From assembly GCF_026127265.1 (NCBI RefSeq), contig NZ_WWFG01000001.1, positions 372,001 through 436,000 of the forward strand: 64,000 nt of DNA, read 5' to 3'. The position numbers and the translations under genes were made by a program. The DNA is from Nostoc sp. KVJ3 (GTDB lineage: Bacteria; Cyanobacteriota; Cyanobacteriia; Cyanobacteriales; Nostocaceae). The notes under the pieces are model-generated. The model had not been told where the DNA came from. It worked only from the letters and a program-made list of their open reading frames with translations, and did not search any database. Below, in pieces: positions 27,433 to 34,041 of this stretch (its first letter is position 1; each line of letters opens with the position of its first letter).

Positions 27433-28902
27433 ATGAGCGGACAAAATCAGGGTAATTGCGAGGAGACATATTCGACATCTACACATGAATATGCAAATGC
27501 AGACTCAAGCGACTGGTTCGCAGATATGTTCGCAGATTTTGAGCCGCAGAACACCACAGATGGCAGCTATAGGGGAACAATGGCGAAAATAAAAGCAACG
27601 GAATTACAGTATCAAGCAGTTTTTGAGCAGAAGTTAGTCGAAGCTAATACTAATTTAAAAAGGGAGAGAATAAGAGTTAGCATCAAACAAACTGGCAATT
27701 CTCTTCAGTTACGAGCTACCTTACCTTTAAAACCAGGAGATATCAGCTTAGGTAAGACAAAAAAGCAGTATGATTTATCTCTAGGGATACCAGCAAATTT
27801 AGAGGGATTAAAAACTGCGATCGAGGAAAGTTACGAGTTGGGTAAATTAATTGCTCGTCATACTTTCGAGTGGAATGAGAAATATTTAGGAATTAAATCT
27901 AGAGAGAAGGAAGAGATCAAAACTATTGGAAAATTATTAGATACATTTGACGAAAAATATTATCAAAGCCGTCAGAAAACTATAACCAGTCAAAATACTT
28001 TTGCTAACTATATATCTGTAATTAAAAGAAACTTTACTCTCACCCATTTAGCCACAAAAGAAAATTTTGAGAAAATTATTAATTCATTTCAGGGTAATAA
28101 AAAAAATGAACTAATAGCCGTAACTTCTGTTTTGATTAAAACCTTTAATTTAGGATTTCAACTCGATGTCAGACGAGATAATGTCACTCCTGCCCATCGA
28201 GAAATACCTGAAGATGAAAAAATCATATCTGGTTTTGAATTGTTTGAAAAATTCGCCCTCAACCGCAAAAATACAAACATTAGTGATGAAATAGACACCT
28301 GGGAAATGTGGCGTTGGGTATATGGAATGTTAGCGACTTATGGATTAAGACCAAGGGAACTATTTGTACAACCAGATATTAATTGGTGGATGTCTCCCCA
28401 AAATATAGACCATACTTGGAAAGTGAATAAAAATACCAAAACTGGATATCGAGAAGTTATTCCTTTTGTACCTGAATGGATAGAATTATTTGATTTACAA
28501 AATCCCAAACCATTAAAAATTTTAGAACAAAAGGTGGCAAAAATCGCATCTGTACAAAATATTAATTGGATGCGGAGAGATATATCCAGATGGTTTAGAA
28601 AGGTAGGAATTGAGTTTCAACCCTACGATTTGCGTCATGCTTGCGCGATTCGAGCGCATCTTCAGGGAATACCAATTAAAGCAGCAGCAGATAATTTAGG
28701 TCATACTGTTGATGAACATACAAAAACCTATCAGCGTTGGTTTGGGATTGAAAATAGGAAAAAAGCCTTTGGTGAGGTAATTAGTCAAAAGTCGTTAATT
28801 GAATTGCAGAAGAATGAAATATTGGCGCTACGGATGGAGAATGAAAGGTTAAACTTGGAAGTTGAAAGGTTTAGAAAAATTCTGGATATTAGCGAGAAAT
28901 AA
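27433..28902 (+). CDS. xisC: XisC-type site-specific recombinase of the hupL element
   Basis: This 489-residue tyrosine recombinase of the XisA/XisC group cuts out the hupL element during heterocyst development. Catalytic candidates are Arg306 in YGLRPRE, His402 and Arg407 (or Arg401) in YDLRHACAIRAH, His424 in LGHTVDEH and Tyr433 in KTYQRWFG. The N-terminal half (DNA-binding, lysine-rich) is typical of this group, and a C-terminal coiled coil (MENERLNLEVERFRK) ends the protein. The start is 117 bp from the recombination site, as expected for this element type. The symbol rests on the context and family. Confidence 0.92.
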   Translation: MSGQNQGNCEETYSTSTHEYANADSSDWFADMFADFEPQNTTDGSYRGTMAKIKATELQYQAVFEQKLVEANTNLKRERIRVSIKQTGNSLQLRATLPLKPGDISLGKTKKQYDLSLGIPANLEGLKTAIEESYELGKLIARHTFEWNEKYLGIKSREKEEIKTIGKLLDTFDEKYYQSRQKTITSQNTFANYISVIKRNFTLTHLATKENFEKIINSFQGNKKNELIAVTSVLIKTFNLGFQLDVRRDNVTPAHREIPEDEKIISGFELFEKFALNRKNTNISDEIDTWEMWRWVYGMLATYGLRPRELFVQPDINWWMSPQNIDHTWKVNKNTKTGYREVIPFVPEWIELFDLQNPKPLKILEQKVAKIASVQNINWMRRDISRWFRKVGIEFQPYDLRHACAIRAHLQGIPIKAAADNLGHTVDEHTKTYQRWFGIENRKKAFGEVISQKSLIELQKNEILALRMENERLNLEVERFRKILDISEK

Positions 28903-28934
28903 GCTCAAACTACTGTGGTTGCTTACAAATTTAG

Positions 28935-29040
28935 ATGGATAGCCCGAAATATTCCGTATAATACGCCCATTTTGGGTGGATAGCCCGAAATATTCCGTCT
29001 ATCCCCCTTATTTGAGGCATATAGCTCGAAAGATTCCGTA
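28935..29040. repeat. Three iteron-like direct repeats downstream of xisC
   Basis: GGATAGCCCGAAATATTCCG occurs at about 28935 and 28979, and a variant (TATAGCTCGAAAGATTCCG) at about 29020, spaced near 43 bp. Each contains an imperfect dyad (GGATA and TATTCC). They end exactly where the IS630-type element begins. They could be binding sites for a protein of the element. Confidence 0.7.
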
Positions 29041-29108
29041 TATAGCGTTTACCAGTCTAATGAAGTACACTAATTAAAATAAATCAGTGTATCTACTCAA
29101 GGGTAAAA

Positions 29109-29486
29109 ATGAAACCATATTCCCTTGACTTTCGCCAAAAAATATTTGATACATACTTGTCAGGTGGAATATCACAACGTCAATTAGCAAACAAATTTTG
29201 TGTCAGTTTAGGTTTTATTGAGAAATTACTAAAGCAATATAGAGAAACAGCAAGTATAGCTCCTAAAGTTAGGACAAAACAAACTCCTCCAAAGCTCAAC
29301 GAAGAACAAATTAAGATTCTTGAAGAAATAGTTGAAGCTAAGAATGATTCGACTTTATCAGAAATTCGCTCAGAGCTCAAAGAAAAAACAGGAATAACAA
29401 TTGGTATATCTACAGTAGACAGGATGTTACAGAGGATAGAGATAAGCCTAAAAAAAAACATTGCACGCCGCAGAAAAACAGACTGA
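29109..29486 (+). CDS. IS630 transposase, N-terminal frame
   Basis: 125 residues with an HTH region (MKPYSLDFRQKIFDTYLSGGISQRQLANKF, then VSLGFIEKLLKQY) that binds the element's ends, and a winged-helix-like second part (TLSEIRSELKEKTGITIGISTVDRMLQR). It ends in another frame than the catalytic part. A run of nine A (29450-29458) at the overlap suggests programmed frameshifting to make the full transposase. Confidence 0.88.
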   Translation: MKPYSLDFRQKIFDTYLSGGISQRQLANKFCVSLGFIEKLLKQYRETASIAPKVRTKQTPPKLNEEQIKILEEIVEAKNDSTLSEIRSELKEKTGITIGISTVDRMLQRIEISLKKNIARRRKTD

Positions 29487-30063
29487 AAGAGTTCAATTAT
29501 TAAGAGTACAGTTCTGGCTTCAACTTCATGGGATACCGGCGGAAAACCTTGTATTTCTTGACGAAGCAGGAGCTAATCTATCTTTAATCCCACATTCCGC
29601 TCGTTCTAAAAAAGGTAAAAGAGCGCATGGCTCACGACCTCAAAAACGCTGTAAAAATGTCTCCATAATTGGAGCGATTGCTCTCAAAGGCGTGATTAGT
29701 CAATATAGTATTTTAGGAGCATCTGACAGGCTGACATTTGAGGCTTACATTTCTCAAAAATTAGTTCCAAAGCTGTGGGAAGGCGCTTGTGTAATCATGG
29801 ATAATTGTTCAATTCATAAAGGTGGAGATATTGAGAAATTAATCGAATCTGCTGGAGCTAAATTGATTTATTTGCCACCATATTCTCCTGATTTTTCACC
29901 AATTGAAACCTGTTGGTCAAAAATTAAAAGTTTACTACGTTCTCTTGAAGCTAGAAGTTATCCAGACTTAGCAAAAGCAATTGAAAGTGCTTTTAATCAA
30001 GTCTCGTTAAATGATATTTATAATTGGTTTACCCATTCTTGTTACTGTACTTCACTAGACTGA
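29461..30063 (+). CDS. IS630 transposase, catalytic DDE frame
   Basis: 200 residues in a different frame, overlapping the first part by 26 bp. The DDE triad is visible: VFLDEAGANL, CVIMDNCSIHKGG, and YSPDFSPIETCWSKIK. All three acidic residues are intact. There is no good independent start, so it is probably made as a fusion through frameshifting at the A9 run just upstream (29450-29458). The intact triad and ends suggest the copy may still be active. Confidence 0.88.
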   Translation: MHAAEKQTERVQLLRVQFWLQLHGIPAENLVFLDEAGANLSLIPHSARSKKGKRAHGSRPQKRCKNVSIIGAIALKGVISQYSILGASDRLTFEAYISQKLVPKLWEGACVIMDNCSIHKGGDIEKLIESAGAKLIYLPPYSPDFSPIETCWSKIKSLLRSLEARSYPDLAKAIESAFNQVSLNDIYNWFTHSCYCTSLD

Positions 30064-30330
30064 GAAACGCTATAATACCTGGATATTGACGATATCCAGA
30101 ATTTTTCTTGCTATTATCTAGATGTTCTAGTAGGATATACTGGGTCATAATCCTTTCATTACCTGAGTTAAGCCCAACATAACCAGTGTAAAATCTGGGT
30201 ATGTTATACGGAAACTTTACGTCTAATAATCTAGCTATGCCGCTTCACTTCAATTCTCATAGTGGATAGGTATATTTATAGAATTCTGATGGACAATAAC
30301 TCAAATTCCTATTTAACAAGGAGTATCCCA

Positions 30331-31017
30331 ATGCTTTGTAGTCTTCGCAGCCAATTTGTTTCTCTGATGGTACTAACTGGGTTAATAGTTCCATGTACAG
30401 CTACAATAGCTCGTGCAGACTTTGCACGCTTGACGTTAGATAGCGAACCTGGTGACTACATAGGGGAGGGTAAAACGTTTGATATTTATGACACCAACCT
30501 TGGTGACACTATTTCTGCTCAGATCCGCCGTACGCTATCCGATGGTAGCCCCGCCGAGTTGCTCTGGGTTCTGGATCGTCCATCGACACCTGAAAATGAA
30601 TTCGCTCTTGTATTTTTTGGAACTGATGCATTAGGTGTCCCAATTCAGCCGGGATTCTACTCCGAAGCTCGGCGAGCAGATTTTGCGCCCCCTGGGTTTG
30701 CAGGTTTGGATATATCCTTTCAGAACCGTGGTTCAAACGAGGTCTTTGGTAGTTTTACCATCAATGAGGTAACTTTTACACCTGACCGTTCAAAAATTTT
30801 GACATTTGATGCAGAGTTCCTGCAACGATCAGAGAGTCTTACCGCCCCTGCACTACGTGGGCAGTTCCAATTCAACATACAGGCTGCCGCCGTTCCCGAA
30901 CCATCATCTACATTAGGACTGGTGAGTGCTGGCTGTCTAATACTGTATGGTCGAATTCGACGAGGTAGAGGAGCAAGTGCGATCGCTGATCTTGTAGGGT
31001 GCGTTAACGGAGTGTAA
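30331..31017 (+). CDS. Secreted PEP-CTERM sorting domain protein
   Basis: About 228 residues: signal peptide (MLCSLRSQFVSLMVLTGLIV, cleavage near ARADF), a beta-rich secreted domain of unknown role (residues 30-185), then VPEPSSTLGLVSAGCLILYG followed by RIRRGRG, the PEP-CTERM signal with transmembrane helix and basic end. It should be processed by an exosortase such as the one at 9657. The ATG at 30331 has AAGGAG seven bases upstream; longer frames start at 30262 and 30289. The last 14 residues after the basic cluster (ASAIADLVGCVNGV) are encoded by a HIP1 site and a palindromic repeat and look like a repeat-derived extension. Confidence 0.85.
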   Translation: MLCSLRSQFVSLMVLTGLIVPCTATIARADFARLTLDSEPGDYIGEGKTFDIYDTNLGDTISAQIRRTLSDGSPAELLWVLDRPSTPENEFALVFFGTDALGVPIQPGFYSEARRADFAPPGFAGLDISFQNRGSNEVFGSFTINEVTFTPDRSKILTFDAEFLQRSESLTAPALRGQFQFNIQAAAVPEPSSTLGLVSAGCLILYGRIRRGRGASAIADLVGCVNGV

Positions 31018-31083
31018 CGACGCACCATATTTATGATTATTTACTGATTTTCGGTGTGTTACGCTGTCGCTAACACACCCTAC
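30986..31083. repeat. REP-like palindromic repeat pair beside a RAYT gene
   Basis: Two hairpins: GGTGCGTTA...TAACGACGCACC (about 30995-31024) and the perfect GGTGTGTTA...TAACACACC (31053-31079), bounded by GTAGGG and CCCTAC. The end touches the stop codon of the REP-associated transposase, an arrangement expected for RAYT/REP pairs. Confidence 0.8.
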
Positions 31084-31634
31084 TAATCGTCCCAATATCC
31101 TTGAGGTTTTTCCTTTCTGTCATCTTTACCCCAATCGGTTGGATAAATTCCCTGAGCGATAAACCGATGAATACTGGAATACTGCCAATCTTGGGGATTT
31201 TCACAGAATCCATGTCGAACCGGATTATCATGAATATAATCACAATGGAGCGCAAAATTCCGTTCATCCCGAATTAAATGCTCCCAAAACCGACGTTGCC
31301 AAAGATTACTTTCTCCTCGCTTTTGTCGTGATTGAGAAACCTCCCGATTAACTCCTAATTCTTGTCCATAATGTTTAGTAACATAAGTTTTAATTAAGCG
31401 TAATCTCACCGACAAATATTTATCATCAGGGGGTAAAGTCCACAAACAATGAAAATGCTCAGGTAATAAAACAAAAGCATCAATACAAAAAGGATATTTT
31501 TCCCTTACTTTTTCTATTGCTTCTCGGAGAGATTTTCTCCCTATATCAGTACAGAGCCAAGATTCTCTTTGATAAGTGACTTGTGTGATGAAATATGTAC
31601 CTCCAGAAACATTAGGTCTTCTATAATTAGGCAT
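31083..31634 (-). CDS. REP-associated tyrosine transposase (RAYT, Y1_Tnp family)
   Basis: This 183-residue HUH single-strand nuclease of the IS200-like TnpA_REP group starts MPNYRRPNVSGGTYFITQVTY. The HUH motif is HFHCLW (in LLPEHFHCLWTLPPDD), and the nucleophile Tyr is in HCDYIHDNPVRHGF. RAYT proteins are thought to move or maintain REP palindromes; two such palindromes lie directly behind this gene. It is full length for the family. Confidence 0.92.
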   Translation of the reverse strand: MPNYRRPNVSGGTYFITQVTYQRESWLCTDIGRKSLREAIEKVREKYPFCIDAFVLLPEHFHCLWTLPPDDKYLSVRLRLIKTYVTKHYGQELGVNREVSQSRQKRGESNLWQRRFWEHLIRDERNFALHCDYIHDNPVRHGFCENPQDWQYSSIHRFIAQGIYPTDWGKDDRKEKPQGYWDD

Positions 31635-31750
31635 AGGGAGCTAGTAGGGGTGAAATTAAATTATTTTAAAATTATTTATTGTATTGTCATATTGGTTGGG
31701 TAAGAGCATTTTTTGCTAAACTATAATCAGGGAAACAGCAAGATGAGATT

Positions 31751-31991
31751 ATGAACTTAGATACAATTCAACAAGATATTGAGTCTCTTCCTCCCGATGC
31801 ACAACAAATCATAGTTCAACTCGTAGAATTCCTGAAAAAAACGCTACCTTCTGAATCAACACGAATCTTCAGAAAATTCCTTGCAAGACTGGTCAGACTT
31901 TATCGGTTGCATAGAAGCTGAAACAGACCTCTCAAAAAACTATAAAAACTACTTAGACCATGAACTTAACCAAAAATATGATCATAGTTGA
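31751..31991 (+). pseudogene. Frameshifted DUF2281-like antitoxin
   Basis: The first frame reads MNLDTIQQDIESLPPDAQQ, then IIVQLVEFLKKTLPSEST, a DUF2281-like antitoxin start. A shift near 31860 breaks it. The second frame continues DWSDFIGCIEAETDLSKNYK to ELNQKYDHS and stops at 31991, which is the usual C-terminus of these cyanobacterial antitoxins. It overlaps the intact PIN toxin start. The antitoxin seems inactivated while the toxin frame stays open. Confidence 0.75.
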
Positions 31992-32403
31992 TACAGGCTT
32001 TTGGTTAGCTCTTGCCAATAAAAAAGATACAGTTCATATATCCGCAAAAAAACGATTTCAAGATTTAGCTAATCAGCAATTTATTACAACCTGGTGTGTC
32101 GTTACAGAAACGTGCTATCTATTACAAAAAAGAGTAGGAATAGATGCTCCAAAAATCTTTATTCATAAAATTTCTACAGGAAAGCTACAAATCTTTGATC
32201 TCAAACAACATCATTGCCAGCGTATTGAAGAACTGATGGAAAAATATAAAGACTTACCGATGGATCTAGCAGATTCCTCTCTCGTTATCCTTGCAGAAGA
32301 ATTAGGTCATGGCCAAATTTTATCAGTCGATTATCGAGACTTCAACACCTATCGCTGGAAAAATACAGAACCGTTCGATAACCTCTTCCAGGAATTTTTA
32401 TGA
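31978..32403 (+). CDS. PIN-domain ribonuclease toxin (VapC-like)
   Basis: About 141 residues with the PIN acidic residues: MIIVDTGFWLALANKKD (first Asp), TWCVVTETCYLL (Glu), LPMDLADSSLVILAEELG and ILSVDYRDFNTYRW. Such toxins cut RNA and are held by the antitoxin encoded just upstream, which here is frameshifted. The ATG at 31978 gives a start right at the PIN fold; an ATG at 31960 is also in frame. The 3' end is followed by a GC-rich tandem repeat. Confidence 0.88.
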   Translation: MIIVDTGFWLALANKKDTVHISAKKRFQDLANQQFITTWCVVTETCYLLQKRVGIDAPKIFIHKISTGKLQIFDLKQHHCQRIEELMEKYKDLPMDLADSSLVILAEELGHGQILSVDYRDFNTYRWKNTEPFDNLFQEFL

Positions 32404-32430
32404 CGTAGTGCGATCGCGAAGCGCTCCGTA

Positions 32431-32493
32431 GGAATCGCTGCGCTCGCCGAAGGAATCGCTGCGCTCGCCGAAGGAATCGCTGCGCTCGCCGAA
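32431..32493. repeat. Tandem array, three perfect 21-bp units
   Basis: The unit begins GGAATCGCTGCG and ends CTCGCCGAA; three identical copies run head to tail, with related partial sequence before and after. It is GC-rich compared with its AT-rich surroundings and belongs to the palindromic GCTTCGCC/GGCGAAGC repeat class of Nostocales. Confidence 0.95.
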
Positions 32494-32825
32494 GGCATGG
32501 CCGATCCTGTCGGGTACGTTCACCTCTTCCAGGGTGGCGTGATAGAAGCGTATTCATTGGCAAACAAGGTCAAATTTCGTTTTATCACTATGATTTTACA
32601 GCCCAAGCTCTTTCTAAACTATCCAGGGGATTTGACCGTGATATTAAAGATATTGAAGCCATGTACAAACAGAAATTATTCTCTTTGAGTAATCTACGGG
32701 ATTGCTTTGAAGCGATCGCACCTGAACTAATCAGATTCCCATCTCTTAACCCTGATATGCTTAGAAGCAGAGTAGATAACTTTATTGAACGTTGTGAAGA
32801 TAACCTGGAGGATGATCAATCATGA
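32494..32825 (+). pseudogene. 3' remnant of a DUF6036/nucleotidyltransferase-like gene
   Basis: An open frame without start codon encodes PLPGWRDRSVFIGKQGQISF, then YDFTAQALSKLSRGFDRDIKDIEAMYK and ends CEDNLEDDQS. The layout (a beta-strand part followed by a segment where the protein is tied to D-x-x-D helices) resembles the C-terminal half of DUF6036-type nucleotidyltransferases; this is inference. The 5' half is missing and the 21-bp tandem array stands in its place. Its TGA overlaps the ATG of the next gene (ATGA). Confidence 0.55.
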
Positions 32826-33151
32826 ATCTCAATGAGTTGCCGGGATCTGAGATAATCTTGCCTGGACTGAGTGATCTTCACAGAGGTGAGTCCAATACAA
32901 TTGGAGCATTGTTAGCTGCGTTGGCAAAGCCTCTCTGAAAGAGAATCGCGTCAACACGCTTAACTGAAGCCGGTTTAGATATCCCTAAAGATAACTTAGC
33001 CCCAGAACCAGAGATAACCTTATATGCCCTTCTTGAAGATGAACGAGACGATGCTTACGTTTACTATAATGCTTTGCTTAATCAACTAAATAGCTTTTGC
33101 AATGCTCTTGAACTCAGTTATAAATATAAACCGTCTAACTTCACTGTTTAA
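32822..33151 (+). pseudogene. Small unknown gene broken by a repeat with a stop codon
   Basis: The frame starts MNLNELPGSEIILPGLSDLH, reaches a TGA at about 32936, and continues in the same frame with STRLTEAGLDIPKDNLAP, DDAYVYYNALLNQLNSFCNALE to a stop at 33151. The TGA lies in a short GC-rich palindromic insert (about 32917-32949, GCGTTGGCAAAGCCTCTCTG and following) of the common Nostocales type. So the repeat was inserted in frame but brought its own stop. It was translationally coupled to the preceding gene. Confidence 0.7.
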
Positions 33152-33194
33152 CATCTTTGAGAAATGCGATCACTCAATTTCCAAATAAATCAAT
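33141..33194. repeat. Direct repeat, copy 1 of about 54 bp
   Basis: This segment (AACATCTTTGAGAAATGCGA core) recurs in the same orientation at 33972-34026 with few differences. The two copies flank the DUF5615/DUF433 pair. Confidence 0.7.
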
Positions 33195-33341
33195 ACTTGT
33201 ATACTCAAGTTAATCTGTAACTATTTAAACTTTTATATTACTATTTACGTATTTATATTGAGAAAAAACTGGGTTTATATTTCAATAGAAAGAAAAAATT
33301 ATACTTAACCACTTGCCTTGGACTTCCTTAACTGCGCTAGG

Positions 33342-33677
33342 TTAAAATGAGAGGGCAAGCAATGATGAATTTTCATCTTCATAAAATAATTTGATCGTGC
33401 TGAACTCCCGACGCAGTAAATTTTCAACTTGTAAGGTAGAACAGTTTCCAAGTCTAAGCCAGATGACTTTTGGGGGATTCCCAAACACTAAACTCAGATC
33501 GTGCATATCAGCATCTTTCGAGACTATCATCAAATCATTATCTTTTGCATAATTCCAAACTATCGGGTCTATTGTTGCTTTCATGCCTACATCCCGAACA
33601 TGAAGCGAGCCTGGAAAAAGATCGCTCAAACGAGTGGATAATTTAGGGGATAAGTTTTCATCAAACAGTAATTTCAT
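33342..33677 (-). CDS. DUF5615 PIN-like toxin candidate
   Basis: This 111-residue protein starts MKLLFDENLSPKLSTRLSDLFPGS, with VSKDADMHDLSL and KVIWLRLGNCST, all marks of the DUF5615 PIN-like family. Members are predicted nucleases paired with DUF433 proteins in mobile toxin-antitoxin-like modules. It overlaps the DUF433 gene by 4 bp, so it is the second gene of that pair. All expected acidic residues (D6, the KDAD motif) are present. Confidence 0.88.
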   Translation of the reverse strand: MKLLFDENLSPKLSTRLSDLFPGSLHVRDVGMKATIDPIVWNYAKDNDLMIVSKDADMHDLSLVFGNPPKVIWLRLGNCSTLQVENLLRREFSTIKLFYEDENSSLLALSF

Positions 33678-33904
33678 GCTGATAATGGAGAAATCATAAT
33701 CCGACGTTCACGGTCAGCCGCATAAGCAATACAAGCTTTTAAATCTTCTCGCGTCAGATCGGGAAAATCATCAAGAATTTCTGCTTCGGTCATCTCAGAA
33801 GCTAGGTATTCAAGCACCTCATAAACTGTAATTCGCAAGCCACGCACACAAGGCTTACCACCGCGTTTATTCGCTTCAATTGTGATATATTTTCTGTAAT
33901 TCAT
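33674..33904 (-). CDS. DUF433 antitoxin candidate
   Basis: About 76 residues of a DUF433 protein: MNYRKYITIEANKRGGKPCV, RGLRITVYEVLEYLASEMTEAEILDDFPDLTREDLKACIAYAADRE. The family has a winged or simple HTH-like fold and regularly precedes DUF5615 genes as putative antitoxin. The longer frame from 34015 is unlikely, since its first 37 codons run into the duplicated repeat; 33904 fits the family start. Confidence 0.88.
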   Translation of the reverse strand: MNYRKYITIEANKRGGKPCVRGLRITVYEVLEYLASEMTEAEILDDFPDLTREDLKACIAYAADRERRIMISPLSA

Positions 33905-33971
33905 AGGTGGCTTTGCATTTTTGCCAATTCGTCTGATCGTACCATGTATTTCTGCTAAAAACTCAATAATT

Positions 33972-34026
33972 TCACCGTTAAACATCTTTGAGAAAAGCGA
34001 TCGCTCAATATCCAAACAAAGAAATC
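33972..34026. repeat. Direct repeat, copy 2
   Basis: Second copy of the segment at 33141-33194 (AACATCTTTGAGAAAAGCGA core). It lies directly upstream of the DUF433 start, between that gene and the end of the AAA-nuclease gene. Confidence 0.7.
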
Positions 34027-34041
34027 AATCATTCAAAATAC

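Larger units (their letters stand above)
29041..30074 (+). mobile_element. IS630-family insertion sequence
   Basis: About 1.03 kb with imperfect inverted ends: TATAGCGTTTACCAGTCTAA at the left and, as reverse complement of the right end, TATAGCGTTTCTCAGTCTAG. TA stands at both outer ends, as expected for IS630/Tc1 target use. It holds two overlapping reading frames that together form one DDE transposase. Confidence 0.9.

Noticed and set aside
32431..32493. Regular tandem repeat considered as a CRISPR array
   Set aside because: The 21-bp units are directly adjacent without spacers, and no cas genes are nearby. It is a tandem duplication of a GC-rich palindromic repeat.
32497..32688. Plus-strand frame of 63 residues starting MADPVGYVHLF
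   Set aside because: It is in another frame than the recognisable remnant (RDRSVFIGKQG...), and its start comes from the tandem repeat.
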